From an uncultured Polaribacter sp. (GTDB lineage Bacteria; Bacteroidota; Bacteroidia; Flavobacteriales; Flavobacteriaceae), in the NCBI RefSeq assembly GCF_947501385.1, contig NZ_CANMVP010000035.1, positions 1 through 36,533 of the forward strand: a DNA stretch of 36,533 bases. The letters run 5' to 3'. Position numbers and translations under genes: made by a program. Within the stretch, counting starts at the first letter, position 1. Each line of letters begins with the position of its first letter. Positions 15,932 through 23,742 of the stretch are shown here, in pieces. The notes beneath the pieces were generated by a model. That model made no database searches and was not told the DNA's origin. It was given only the letters and a program-made list of their open reading frames with translations.

Positions 15932-17164
15932 ATGAAAGAATTATTAAAGAGATACGAAAACAAGCAACCAGAAATCGTTTTTCATTGGAAAGATGCAGAA
16001 ACAGAAGCAGAAGGATGGACGGTGATAAACTCTTTAAGAGGTGGTGCTGCAGGTGGCGGAACTAGAATGAGAAAAGGTCTTGACCAAAACGAGGTAATGT
16101 CTTTGGCAAAAACAATGGAAGTGAAATTTACAGTTTCTGGGCCCGCAATTGGGGGTGCAAAATCTGGAATTAATTTCGATCCAAACGACCCAAGAAAAAG
16201 AGGCGTTTTAGAGCGTTGGTACAAAGCAGTTACACCACTTTTAAAACATTATTACGGTACTGGCGGCGATTTAAACGTAGATGCAGATAAAGATGTAATT
16301 CCAATTACAGAAGATTGTGGTGTTTGGCATCCACAAGAAGGAATTTTTAACGGACATTTTAAACCAACCGAAGCAGATAAAATCAATAGAATTGGTCAAT
16401 TACGTTTAGGCGTAATCAAAGTTATAGAAGACAAACAATTTTCTCCAGATTTATCGAGAAAATATACAGTTGCAGATATGTTAACTGGTTATGGTGTTGC
16501 AGAAGCTGTTAAACATTATTACAATATTTACGGAGGTAAAATTGAAGGAAAAAGAGCGATTGTTCAAGGATTTGGAAATGTGGGTGCTGCCGCAGCTTAT
16601 TATCTTACGCAATTGGGCGCAAAGGTTGTGGGTATTATAGACAGACAAGGAGGCGTAATCAACGAAAAAGGATTTACAGTCAATGAGATGACGAATTTAT
16701 TTTTATCAAAAGATGGAAATCAATTAGTTTCAAAAAACATGATTCCTTTTACAGAAATAAATGAGAAAATTTGGAGTGTACCCGCAGAAATTTTTGTTCC
16801 TGCTGCAGCTTCAAGATTGGTTTCTCAAGATCAAGTTCAACAAATGATAGCAACAGGTTTAGAGGTGATTTCTCCAGGAGCAAACGTTCCTTTTGCGGAT
16901 AAAGAAATTTTCTTTGGACCTATTATGGAATATACAGATAATCATGTAAGTTTGCTGCCAGATTTTATCTCAAATTGTGGTATTGCCAGAGTTTTTGCCT
17001 ATTTAATGGAGGCAAGAGTAACATTGCCAATGCAAGACAAAGCCATTTTTGATGATACTTCTAATGTGATTAAAAAAGCATTGCAAAGAACTTTTAATAA
17101 AAGTGCATCAAAAACAAAAATTTGCTCGACAGCATTTGAAATAGCATTAAAAGAATTAATATAA
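15932..17164 (+). CDS. Glu/Leu/Phe/Val dehydrogenase
   Basis: This 410-residue NAD(P)-dependent amino-acid dehydrogenase interconverts an L-amino acid with its 2-oxo acid and ammonium. Visible are the substrate-site Lys in GGAKSGI (Lys77), the catalytic Asp113 in GTGGDLNVD and the dinucleotide-binding GFGNVG near 215-220. The length is close to that of the glutamate dehydrogenase family, but the exact substrate (Glu versus branched chain) is not certain. It is followed after 14 bases by nhaD on the same strand, so they are probably co-transcribed. The likely promoter box is at 15783. Confidence 0.92.
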   Translation: MKELLKRYENKQPEIVFHWKDAETEAEGWTVINSLRGGAAGGGTRMRKGLDQNEVMSLAKTMEVKFTVSGPAIGGAKSGINFDPNDPRKRGVLERWYKAVTPLLKHYYGTGGDLNVDADKDVIPITEDCGVWHPQEGIFNGHFKPTEADKINRIGQLRLGVIKVIEDKQFSPDLSRKYTVADMLTGYGVAEAVKHYYNIYGGKIEGKRAIVQGFGNVGAAAAYYLTQLGAKVVGIIDRQGGVINEKGFTVNEMTNLFLSKDGNQLVSKNMIPFTEINEKIWSVPAEIFVPAAASRLVSQDQVQQMIATGLEVISPGANVPFADKEIFFGPIMEYTDNHVSLLPDFISNCGIARVFAYLMEARVTLPMQDKAIFDDTSNVIKKALQRTFNKSASKTKICSTAFEIALKELI

Positions 17165-17178
17165 ATTAAATTTAAAGC

Positions 17179-18591
17179 ATGGAATCAGTAATTATCATCG
17201 TATTTGTAATGGGGTATTTGGCCATTACGCTAGAACACAATATTAAACTAGACAAGCTGATACCAGCTTTAATTATGATGGCCGTTTGTTGGGCATTGGT
17301 TGCACTTGGTGTAGACCATTTTACAACATGGTTTGATTCAAGTAAACATGCCTTAGTAGATGGTTTTGGTGGTTTAGGACATGAGGATAAATTACATTTG
17401 GTTGAAGAGACTTTATTGCATCATTTAGGAAAAACAGCTGAAATTTTAGTGTTTCTTTTAGGTGCGATGACTATTGTTGAAATCATTGATTATTTCGATG
17501 GATTTTCAACGATTAAGAGTTTTATAAAAACAAAAAAGAAGAAGAGTATTCTTTGGATTTTTTCGATTTTAGCTTTTATTTTATCAGCAATTATAGACAA
17601 CCTTACTGCAACAATTGTACTAATTTCTATTTTACAGAAAATTGTTAAAAGTAGAGATGAAAGAATTTGGTTTGCAGGTTTGATTATTATTGCTGCAAAT
17701 GCGGGTGGTGCTTGGTCACCCATTGGAGATGTAACCACTACAATGCTTTGGATTGGTAAAAAAGTAACAACCTTAAAATTGATAGAATACCTTTTGTTAC
17801 CTTCTTTATTATGTATGATTGTTCCTTCTTTTATTGCTTCATTTTTACCAGCATTTAAAGGAGAAATAGATTTTGATGAAGATGAAGTTGAAAAGCCAAA
17901 AAGTCCGCATAGTGGAAGAATGTTGTATTTAGGATTAGGAGCAATTGTTTTTGTGCCAATCTTTAAAACCATCACACATTTACCACCTTATGTAGGTATG
18001 ATGCTGTCATTAGCAGTTGTTGCAACATTTGCAGAAATTTATAGTAATTCAAAATTTTCTATATCAAGTATAGAGGGAGAAGAAGCAGAGGAACACGCTA
18101 TGGGAGCTCATCATAGTCCTGTACATGCCTCATTATCTAAAATTGAAATGCCAAGTATTTTGTTTTTCTTGGGAATTTTAATGGCGGTTGCTGCATTAGA
18201 ATCCTTAGGGATTTTATTTAATTTTGCATCTACATTGCAAGAAACGATTCCTATGATGGGTACAGAAATGCACACAGCCGGAGCTGGAGGCGTATCTGAT
18301 TTAGTAGTGATGTTACTAGGAGTGGGTTCTGCTATTATAGACAATGTTCCTTTGGTTGCGGCAAGTTTAGGAATGTTTTCTGAACCAATAGATAATGAAT
18401 TATGGCACTTTATCGCTTTTTCTGCGGGTACAGGAGGTTCTATGTTAATTATTGGATCTGCGGCCGGAGTGGTAGCAATGGGAATGGAAAAAATAGATTT
18501 CTTTTGGTATTTTAAAAAAATATCTTGGTTGGCATTAATTGGTTTTATAGTAGGTTCTGCTGCTTTTATGGTGACAAGAACCTTATTTTAA
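17179..18591 (+). CDS. nhaD: Na+/H+ antiporter, NhaD type
   Basis: This 470-residue polytopic protein resembles the NhaD family, which expels Na+ (or Li+) in exchange for protons, mostly at alkaline pH in marine and halotolerant bacteria. Conserved membrane motifs include SAIIDNLTATIVL near 137-149 and GGAWSPIGDVTTTM near 175-188, with a second IIDNVPLVAA repeat near 388-397, as expected of the ion transporter superfamily fold. A His/Glu-rich cytoplasmic loop lies around 300-318. It ends just before a strong terminator at 18611-18650. Confidence 0.94.
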   Translation: MESVIIIVFVMGYLAITLEHNIKLDKLIPALIMMAVCWALVALGVDHFTTWFDSSKHALVDGFGGLGHEDKLHLVEETLLHHLGKTAEILVFLLGAMTIVEIIDYFDGFSTIKSFIKTKKKKSILWIFSILAFILSAIIDNLTATIVLISILQKIVKSRDERIWFAGLIIIAANAGGAWSPIGDVTTTMLWIGKKVTTLKLIEYLLLPSLLCMIVPSFIASFLPAFKGEIDFDEDEVEKPKSPHSGRMLYLGLGAIVFVPIFKTITHLPPYVGMMLSLAVVATFAEIYSNSKFSISSIEGEEAEEHAMGAHHSPVHASLSKIEMPSILFFLGILMAVAALESLGILFNFASTLQETIPMMGTEMHTAGAGGVSDLVVMLLGVGSAIIDNVPLVAASLGMFSEPIDNELWHFIAFSAGTGGSMLIIGSAAGVVAMGMEKIDFFWYFKKISWLALIGFIVGSAAFMVTRTLF

Positions 18592-18610
18592 TACCTATAA
18601 ATAAATAGTA

Positions 18611-18650
18611 AAATGTCATTTCAGGATTTACTTGAAATGGCATTTTTTTT
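18611..18650 (+). terminator. Rho-independent terminator after nhaD
   Basis: Arms 18611-18623 and 18633-18645 form a 13-base-pair stem with one G-T wobble and a 9-base loop, followed by T to 18650. It starts 20 bases past the nhaD stop. Its T tail overlaps the -33 element of the next promoter. Confidence 0.88.
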
Positions 18651-18677
18651 GATAATAAATTTGACGATCTATTTTTG
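18648..18677 (+). promoter_or_regulatory. Promoter for exbB operon
   Basis: TTTG at 18648-18651 and a perfect -7 box TATTTTTG at 18670-18677 are separated by 18 bases. Transcription would start about 50 bases before the exbB ATG. Confidence 0.65.
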
Positions 18678-18733
18678 AAACAATTTTCAAAAAGAATCCT
18701 CGTTAGTAAGTAAGAACATAAAAACAATCATAA

Positions 18734-19423
18734 ATGTTGTCATATTTTCAAGAAAATAAAGCGTTGTTAGAAGAAACAGTTTCCGAAGAAAAAACATTGT
18801 CTATCTATAAATTAATTATGGATGGTGGTTTAGGTGGGCAAATTATAATTGCAATTTTATTCGTTTTATTAGCGGTAGCCTTGTACATTTATTTTGAACG
18901 CTTTTTTGCCATAAAATCCGCTTCTAAAATTGATGAAAATTTTATGAATCAAATAAAAGACTATGTTTCTAATGGGAAATTAGAAGCTGCAGATGCGCTT
19001 TGTAAAAGTAAAAATACACCTACGGCAAGGTTAATTGGTAAAGGAATTTCAAGAATAGGGAAACCTCTAGAAGATATTAATACTGCTATAGAAACAGCAG
19101 GAAAGTTAGAGGTATATCAATTAGAAAAAAATGTAAGTGTTTTGGCTACAATTGCTGGTGTGGCGCCAATGATTGGGTTTTTAGGAACAGTAATTGGAAT
19201 GATTGTTGCAATTCATGCAATAGCAAATGCGGGCGGTCAAATAGACATTAAAATGCTTTCTGACGGATTGTATACCGCAATGACAACCACGGTTGCAGGT
19301 TTAATTGTAGGAATTATTGCGTATATCACGTATAATCACCTGGTAGTTAGAACAGACAAAGTGGTGTATCAAATGGAAGCCAAATCTGTTGAGTTTTTAG
19401 ATTTATTAAACGAACCAGTATAA
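18734..19423 (+). CDS. exbB: ExbB/TolQ/MotA-type proton channel
   Basis: This 229-residue inner-membrane protein has three hydrophobic segments at roughly 37-56, 133-160 and 178-200 and a cytoplasmic loop between the first two, as in ExbB/TolQ. The APMIGFLGTVIGMI and TTVAGLIVGI stretches are the proton-channel signatures. With the following ExbD-like and TonB-like proteins it would use the proton motive force to energise outer-membrane transporters. It is the first gene of a three-gene unit, and a small hairpin follows its stop directly. Confidence 0.94.
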   Translation: MLSYFQENKALLEETVSEEKTLSIYKLIMDGGLGGQIIIAILFVLLAVALYIYFERFFAIKSASKIDENFMNQIKDYVSNGKLEAADALCKSKNTPTARLIGKGISRIGKPLEDINTAIETAGKLEVYQLEKNVSVLATIAGVAPMIGFLGTVIGMIVAIHAIANAGGQIDIKMLSDGLYTAMTTTVAGLIVGIIAYITYNHLVVRTDKVVYQMEAKSVEFLDLLNEPV

Positions 19424-19443
19424 CAAGGGGTTTCAACCCCCTG
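19424..19443. repeat. GGGTTTCAACCC-type hairpin after exbB
   Basis: A 6-base-pair stem GGGGTT/AACCCC (19427-19440) with a two-base loop starts right after the exbB stop, and outer pairs extend it with one mismatch. It lies inside an operon and has no T run, so termination is unlikely. It belongs to the same family as 19882-19931. Confidence 0.65.
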
Positions 19444-19454
19444 GAAAAAGATTT

Positions 19455-19482
19455 GAATACTGAATACTAAATATTGAATATA
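19455..19482 (+). repeat. Degenerate heptamer repeat before exbD
   Basis: Four head-to-tail heptamers (GAATACT, GAATACT, AAATATT, GAATATA) occupy most of the gap to exbD. The unit length equals that of the CTATACT array at 1694. Confidence 0.6.
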
Positions 19483-19486
19483 TCGC

Positions 19487-19879
19487 ATGAATTTACGAGG
19501 AAGAAATAAAGTAGACCCAACATTCAATATGTCTTCAATGACAGATATTGTTTTTTTATTGTTGATATTTTTTATGCTAACATCAACATTAGTTACCGTA
19601 AGTGCTATTGATGTTTTATTGCCAAAAGCAGGTGGAAAAACAGAAAACAGCAAGTCTGTAGCGATTACAATTACAAGTAATTCACTTTTTTACATTGATA
19701 AAACAAAAGTAAGTTCCTCTAATTTAGAAAGTGAAATTTTAAAAAGTATTGGTGCAGATAAGCAAAAAACGATTATTATTCGTGGCGATCAAGAGGTACC
19801 TTATAAAAATGTGATGCAAGTAATAGACATTGCCAATAAGAACAAATTAAAAATGATCTTAGCTGTAAAAGGTAAATAA
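19487..19879 (+). CDS. exbD: ExbD/TolR family protein
   Basis: This 130-residue protein has one N-terminal membrane span (about 21-42) with the conserved proton-accepting aspartate Asp20 in SMTDIVFLLL. The periplasmic domain follows, with an ExbD-like IIRGDQEVPY stretch. It pairs with the upstream ExbB. The length is typical. It is separated from its neighbours by short spacers that contain hairpins. Confidence 0.94.
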   Translation: MNLRGRNKVDPTFNMSSMTDIVFLLLIFFMLTSTLVTVSAIDVLLPKAGGKTENSKSVAITITSNSLFYIDKTKVSSSNLESEILKSIGADKQKTIIIRGDQEVPYKNVMQVIDIANKNKLKMILAVKGK

Positions 19880-19881
19880 CA

Positions 19882-19931
19882 ATGGGTTTCAACCCATATA
19901 ATTTTGAATAGCAATGGGTTTCAACCCATTG
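19882..19931. repeat. Two GGGTTTCAACCC hairpins between exbD and tonB-like gene
   Basis: The first hairpin (19882-19897) has a 7-base-pair stem and the second (19912-19931) a 9-base-pair stem; both have the loop TC. They are direct copies 30 bases apart and start two bases after the exbD stop. With the hairpin after exbB they form a local family inside the operon. Confidence 0.75.
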
Positions 19932-19939
19932 AAAAATAA

Positions 19940-20767
19940 ATGAAAATATTAGAAACAAAACATAAACGAAAATCAGCAATAGTAACAGCAATAATTTTGT
20001 TGTTATTGGTATTTGTTATTTTCAATTATGGAATGCGGTATTTAGATCCGCCAGAAGAATATGGTTTGGCAATCAATTTTGGAAACACCAATGTTGGTAG
20101 TGGAGAACCTGTTGTAAATTCAAAAAAAACAGCACCCAAAAAAGTCGTAAAAAAAGAAGCTGTTGTTGAAGAAGTAAAAGAGACTCCAAAGGAAATTATC
20201 AAAGAAGAAATTATTACAAAAGATACTTCAAAAGATGTTCCTGTTGTAGAAAAAATACAAGAAAAAAAGGTAGAACCTATAAAAGAGGTTGTGAAAAAGG
20301 AGATTCCGAAAGAAAAGCCAAAGGCAAAACCATCTAAAGAAAATCAAGATGCTCTAAATAAATTATTGAATGGAAATGCGGAAGATGGCGAGCCAAAAGG
20401 AGAAGGAGATGATACCATTGAAGGCGTAAAGGGAAAAAAAGATGGAGATTCAAATTCATCTAAATACTACGGAAATACAGGTAATGGTTCAGGAGGAAAT
20501 TACAATCTTGCTGGAAGAAAAGCATTGTCAAAGCCCAAAGAACAGCCAGATTGCCAAGAAGAAGGTATTGTTGTTGTTAAAATTACGGTAGATAAAAGCG
20601 GAAAAGTAATCAGTGCAATTCCTGGAGTAAAAGGAACTACAAATACAGCAGCTTGTTTATTAAAACCCGCAAAAGAAGCCGCTTTAAGAACAACTTGGAA
20701 TTCTGACAATGATGCGCCAAAAATACAAACAGGAACAATCATTTATAAGTTTTCTTTGTCTAAATAA
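19940..20767 (+). CDS. TonB-like energy transducer
   Basis: This 275-residue protein has a short basic N terminus, one membrane span at about 13-32, a Lys/Glu/Pro-rich spacer from about 60 to 135 that would cross the periplasm, a Gly/Asn-rich stretch near 150-185 and a C-terminal domain (about 195-275) resembling TonB/TolA C termini (VVVKITVDKSGKV). It would couple ExbB-ExbD to outer-membrane receptors or to a Tol-like function; which one cannot be decided here. It is the last gene of the exb unit. Confidence 0.85.
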   Translation: MKILETKHKRKSAIVTAIILLLLVFVIFNYGMRYLDPPEEYGLAINFGNTNVGSGEPVVNSKKTAPKKVVKKEAVVEEVKETPKEIIKEEIITKDTSKDVPVVEKIQEKKVEPIKEVVKKEIPKEKPKAKPSKENQDALNKLLNGNAEDGEPKGEGDDTIEGVKGKKDGDSNSSKYYGNTGNGSGGNYNLAGRKALSKPKEQPDCQEEGIVVVKITVDKSGKVISAIPGVKGTTNTAACLLKPAKEAALRTTWNSDNDAPKIQTGTIIYKFSLSK

Positions 20768-20780
20768 TCACTTACATTTG
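20750..20780 (+). promoter_or_regulatory. Putative folC promoter
   Basis: A perfect TAnnTTTG box, TACATTTG, lies at 20773-20780. Its -33 partner is weak (TTTT at 20750-20753, 19 bases upstream), and it overlaps the 3' end of the tonB-like gene. Confidence 0.4.
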
Positions 20781-20790
20781 TTCTTAACAA

Positions 20791-20812
20791 TGTCATGCTG
20801 AGCTTGTCGAAG
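20791..20812 (+). repeat. Short dispersed repeat (TGTCA...CGAAG type)
   Basis: It matches the reverse complement of 1640-1661 at 21 of 22 bases. It lies between the putative folC promoter and the folC start, within the predicted leader. Confidence 0.65.
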
Positions 20813-20837
20813 CATATACTTGAAATTTTTTAGATTA

Positions 20838-22046
20838 ATGACCTACCAACAGACTCTAAATTGGATGTTTGCCCAATTACCAATGTATCAACGAGAGGGT
20901 AAAACTGCATTCAAAAAAGATTTAACCAATATTTTAGCGTTTTCAAAAGAGCTTAACTTTCCAGAAAAGAAATTTAAATCCATTCATGTAGGAGGTACAA
21001 ACGGAAAAGGTTCCACCAGTCATATACTAGCCTCTATTTTACAAGAAGCAGGCTATAACGTGGGTTTGTACACTTCACCACATTTAAAAAGCTTTACAGA
21101 AAGGATACGAATTAATGGTAAGGAAATTCCGAAAAGAAAAATTACTTCATTTATACATAAACACAAAGCATTTTTGGAAAGTCAGAAATTATCTTTTTTT
21201 GAGATGACTGTTGGTTTGGCTTTCGACTATTTTGCTGCTGAAAAAGTAGATATTGCAATCATTGAAGTTGGTTTAGGTGGAAGATTAGATTCTACAAATA
21301 TCATTATACCAGAAGTTTCTGTGATTACGAATATAGGTTTAGATCACACGCAATTTTTAGGAGAAACATTGGCAGAAATAGCATTTGAAAAAGCAGGGAT
21401 TATCAAAGAAATTATTCCGGTTATTATCGGTGAAGAACAAGCGGCTGTAAAATCAGTTTTTATCGGGAAAGCAAATGAAACCAATTCAGAAATCTCCTTT
21501 GCTTCAGATGACACTAAAATGTATCAAACCGATTTGTTAGGCGACTATCAGAAATCAAATTCAAAAACTGCAGTTGCTGCTATTAAAAGTTTAAAAGAAT
21601 TTCAGGTTTCAGAAGAAAATATAAAAAAAGGATTGTTAAATGTGGTAAAAAACACCAATTTAAAAGGAAGGTGGCAAATATTACAAGAAAAACCGAAAGT
21701 AATTTGCGATACTGCTCATAATAAAGAAGGACTAAAAATTGTATTAAATCAACTAAAAAATCAAGTTTATTCACAATTACATATTGTTTTAGGAGTTGTT
21801 TCCGATAAGAAAATAGAAGAGATAGTACCGTTATTTCCACAAGAAGCGGTTTATTATTTTTGCAAACCAGACGTACCAAGAGGACTTTCGGAGGTAGTTT
21901 TGCAACAAAAAGCAAAAGAATTCAAAATCATTGGAAGAAAATATGCGTCCGTAAAATTGGCGTTAAAAAATGCGTTACTGAATGCAAATCAAGAAGATAT
22001 CATTTTTGTTGGAGGAAGTACATTTGTGGTGGCAGAGATAATTTAA
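20838..22046 (+). CDS. folC: Bifunctional folylpolyglutamate / dihydrofolate synthase
   Basis: This 402-residue Mur-ligase-family enzyme adds glutamate to dihydropteroate and to folates. The ATP-binding loop GGTNGKGS is at about 52-59, followed by SPHLKSFTERIRING, the IEVGLGGRLDSTN element and NIGLDHTQFLG. I chose the ATG at 20838; the frame is open up to a TTG at 20820, but the extra six residues (MKFFRL) do not belong to the family start. It is probably monocistronic, ahead of the tRNA. Confidence 0.94.
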   Translation: MTYQQTLNWMFAQLPMYQREGKTAFKKDLTNILAFSKELNFPEKKFKSIHVGGTNGKGSTSHILASILQEAGYNVGLYTSPHLKSFTERIRINGKEIPKRKITSFIHKHKAFLESQKLSFFEMTVGLAFDYFAAEKVDIAIIEVGLGGRLDSTNIIIPEVSVITNIGLDHTQFLGETLAEIAFEKAGIIKEIIPVIIGEEQAAVKSVFIGKANETNSEISFASDDTKMYQTDLLGDYQKSNSKTAVAAIKSLKEFQVSEENIKKGLLNVVKNTNLKGRWQILQEKPKVICDTAHNKEGLKIVLNQLKNQVYSQLHIVLGVVSDKKIEEIVPLFPQEAVYYFCKPDVPRGLSEVVLQQKAKEFKIIGRKYASVKLALKNALLNANQEDIIFVGGSTFVVAEII

Positions 22047-22064
22047 AATAAAAATGATTTTTAT

Positions 22065-22095
22065 TTTGGAGATATAAAATTCTATGTTATATTTG
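22065..22095 (+). promoter_or_regulatory. Promoter of tRNA-Val
   Basis: TTTG at 22065-22068 and TATATTTG at 22088-22095 match the Bacteroidota -33 and -7 consensus exactly, with 19 bases between them. The tRNA begins ten bases beyond the -7 box. It is the clearest promoter in the window. Confidence 0.85.
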
Positions 22096-22105
22096 CACCC
22101 GCTAA

Positions 22106-22180
22106 GGGCAATTAGCTCAGTTGGTTCAGAGCATCTCGTTTACACCGAGAGGGTCGGGGGTTCGAATCCCTCATTGCCCA
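22106..22180 (+). tRNA. tRNA-Val (anticodon UAC)
   Basis: The 75-base cloverleaf has acceptor arms GGGCAAT (22106-22112) and ATTGCCC (22173-22179) with discriminator A, a GCTC/GAGC D-stem, anticodon stem TCTCG/CGAGA and the loop TTTACAC (22139-22145), giving the anticodon UAC (22141-22143). The T-arm contains TTCGAAT. The terminal CCA is not encoded, so it must be added after transcription. It is a single tRNA between folC and the polysaccharide locus. Confidence 0.97.
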
Positions 22181-22190
22181 CATCAATTAC

Positions 22191-22221
22191 AATCCTGATG
22201 AATTTTCATCAGGATTTTTTT
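22191..22221 (+). terminator. Rho-independent terminator after tRNA-Val
   Basis: Arms AATCCTGATGA (22191-22201) and TCATCAGGATT (22206-22216) form a perfect 11-base-pair stem with a 4-base loop, followed by a T run to 22221. It starts ten bases beyond the tRNA. Confidence 0.9.
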
Positions 22222-22295
22222 GTTTTAAGATTCTTATAATAAATTATTTTCTTGTCGATTTTTGTACCTTCGTTTTTTAATTTTAAAAGTTAATA

Positions 22296-23621
22296 ATGAA
22301 TATAGCCGTAATAGGTTCTGGGTATGTTGGATTGGTTTCTGGAGTCTGTTTTGCAGAAATGGGCAATAATGTAACCTGTGTTGATATAGATGCAGTAAAA
22401 ATTGATCAGCTAAACAACGGTGTTATCCCAATTTACGAGCCTGGTTTAGAACAAATGCTTCTTAAAAATAGTAAGAATAAAAATCTTTATTTTACTACAG
22501 ATTTATCAAAAGGCATAAGTAATGCCGAAATCGTATTTATTGCAGTAGGTACGCCTATGGGAGCCGATGGCTCTGCAGATTTAAAATACGTTTTATCGGT
22601 TGCTAAATCGATAGGTGAAACCATGCAGAAAAGATTAATAGTTGTCAATAAATCAACGGTTCCTGTTGGAACTGCAGATAGCGTAAGAAAAACTATTCAA
22701 ACGGAATTAAATAGTAGAGAATCTAGTTTAGAATTTGATGTTGTTTCCAATCCAGAATTTTTAAAAGAAGGAGCTGCAATAGAGGATTTTATGAAGCCAG
22801 ATAGAATTGTTATTGGAGCAGACTCAGAATATGCTGTGGATAAGATGAAACAATTATACTCACCTTTTTTTAGAACTCATGATCGCTTTATTACTATGGA
22901 CATTCGATCTGCAGAAATGACAAAGTACGCAGCAAATGCAATGTTGGCTACTAAAATTTCGTTTATGAATGAAATTGCAAATATTTGTGAAGTAGTTGGA
23001 GCTGATGCAAATCAGGTTAGAATAGGAATTGGTTCTGACAAAAGAATAGGTTATAGTTTTATTTATCCAGGAGTAGGTTATGGCGGCTCATGTTTTCCAA
23101 AGGACTTAAAAGCCTTAAAGAAAGTTGCTGAAGAAAATGGTTATAATGCTCATTTAATACATGCTGTAGAAAATGTAAACGATGCCCAAAAATTAGTAAT
23201 TGCAAATAAGATAGTTAAAAGATTTGGTGAAAACTTAGAGGGCAAAACATTTGCTATTTGGGGTTTAGCATACAAACCAGGGACAGATGATATGAGAGAA
23301 GCATCTTCTATTTACGTTATAAAAGAGTTGATAAAAAGAGGTGCTAAAGTTAAAGCTTATGATCCTAAGGCTATAGATGAAGCAAAGAGTTTTTATCTAA
23401 AAGATATATCAAATCTTGATTTTTTTGAATCTAAATATGAGGTTTTAAAAGATGCTGATGCATTGATATTGCTTACAGAATGGAAAGAATTTAGATCTCC
23501 AGATTTTGAAGAATTAAAAAATACATTAAAAAGTCCTATAATCTTTGATGGTAGAAATCAATACAATGCTTTTAAATTAGAGGAAAATGGTTTTGAATAT
23601 TTCCAAATAGGAAAGTTATAA
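22296..23621 (+). CDS. ugd: UDP-glucose 6-dehydrogenase, copy 1
   Basis: This 441-residue enzyme oxidises UDP-glucose to UDP-glucuronate with two NAD+. The N-terminal NAD-binding motif is GSGYVG (7-12), and the catalytic cysteine is Cys266 in GYGGSCFPKD. The FAIWGLAYKPGTDDMREA element marks the C-terminal UDP-binding domain. It opens the polysaccharide locus just after the tRNA terminator; a TACCTTCG sequence at 22265-22272 is a weak -7 candidate. A second copy lies at 27401-28723, about 85% identical by my by-eye alignment. The family also contains dehydrogenases for UDP-HexNAc, but this subgroup is the UDP-Glc type. Confidence 0.95.
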   Translation: MNIAVIGSGYVGLVSGVCFAEMGNNVTCVDIDAVKIDQLNNGVIPIYEPGLEQMLLKNSKNKNLYFTTDLSKGISNAEIVFIAVGTPMGADGSADLKYVLSVAKSIGETMQKRLIVVNKSTVPVGTADSVRKTIQTELNSRESSLEFDVVSNPEFLKEGAAIEDFMKPDRIVIGADSEYAVDKMKQLYSPFFRTHDRFITMDIRSAEMTKYAANAMLATKISFMNEIANICEVVGADANQVRIGIGSDKRIGYSFIYPGVGYGGSCFPKDLKALKKVAEENGYNAHLIHAVENVNDAQKLVIANKIVKRFGENLEGKTFAIWGLAYKPGTDDMREASSIYVIKELIKRGAKVKAYDPKAIDEAKSFYLKDISNLDFFESKYEVLKDADALILLTEWKEFRSPDFEELKNTLKSPIIFDGRNQYNAFKLEENGFEYFQIGKL

Positions 23622-23701
23622 TCAATTTATAATTTTGATAAAAAACGAAATACCTTTATTTAGAACTTTTTAGGAGTCATGATTTAACAAAAAGGTTTTT
23701 G

Positions 23702-23709
23702 TAGCTTTG
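23702..23709 (+). promoter_or_regulatory. Putative -7 box before epimerase gene
   Basis: TAGCTTTG matches TAnnTTTG exactly and lies 33 bases before the ATG at 23743, but no good -33 partner is visible. It could add transcription within the locus. Confidence 0.4.
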
Positions 23710-23742
23710 CGAGCTTTAAATAGATACACATTAGCATTTAAA

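Noticed and set aside
17490..17975. Minus-strand 161-codon open frame inside nhaD
   Set aside because: It is fully antisense to a well-supported gene and shows no recognisable domain.
20820..20837. TTG start for folC
   Set aside because: The ATG at 20838 gives the usual family N terminus; the extra six codons come from the spacer.
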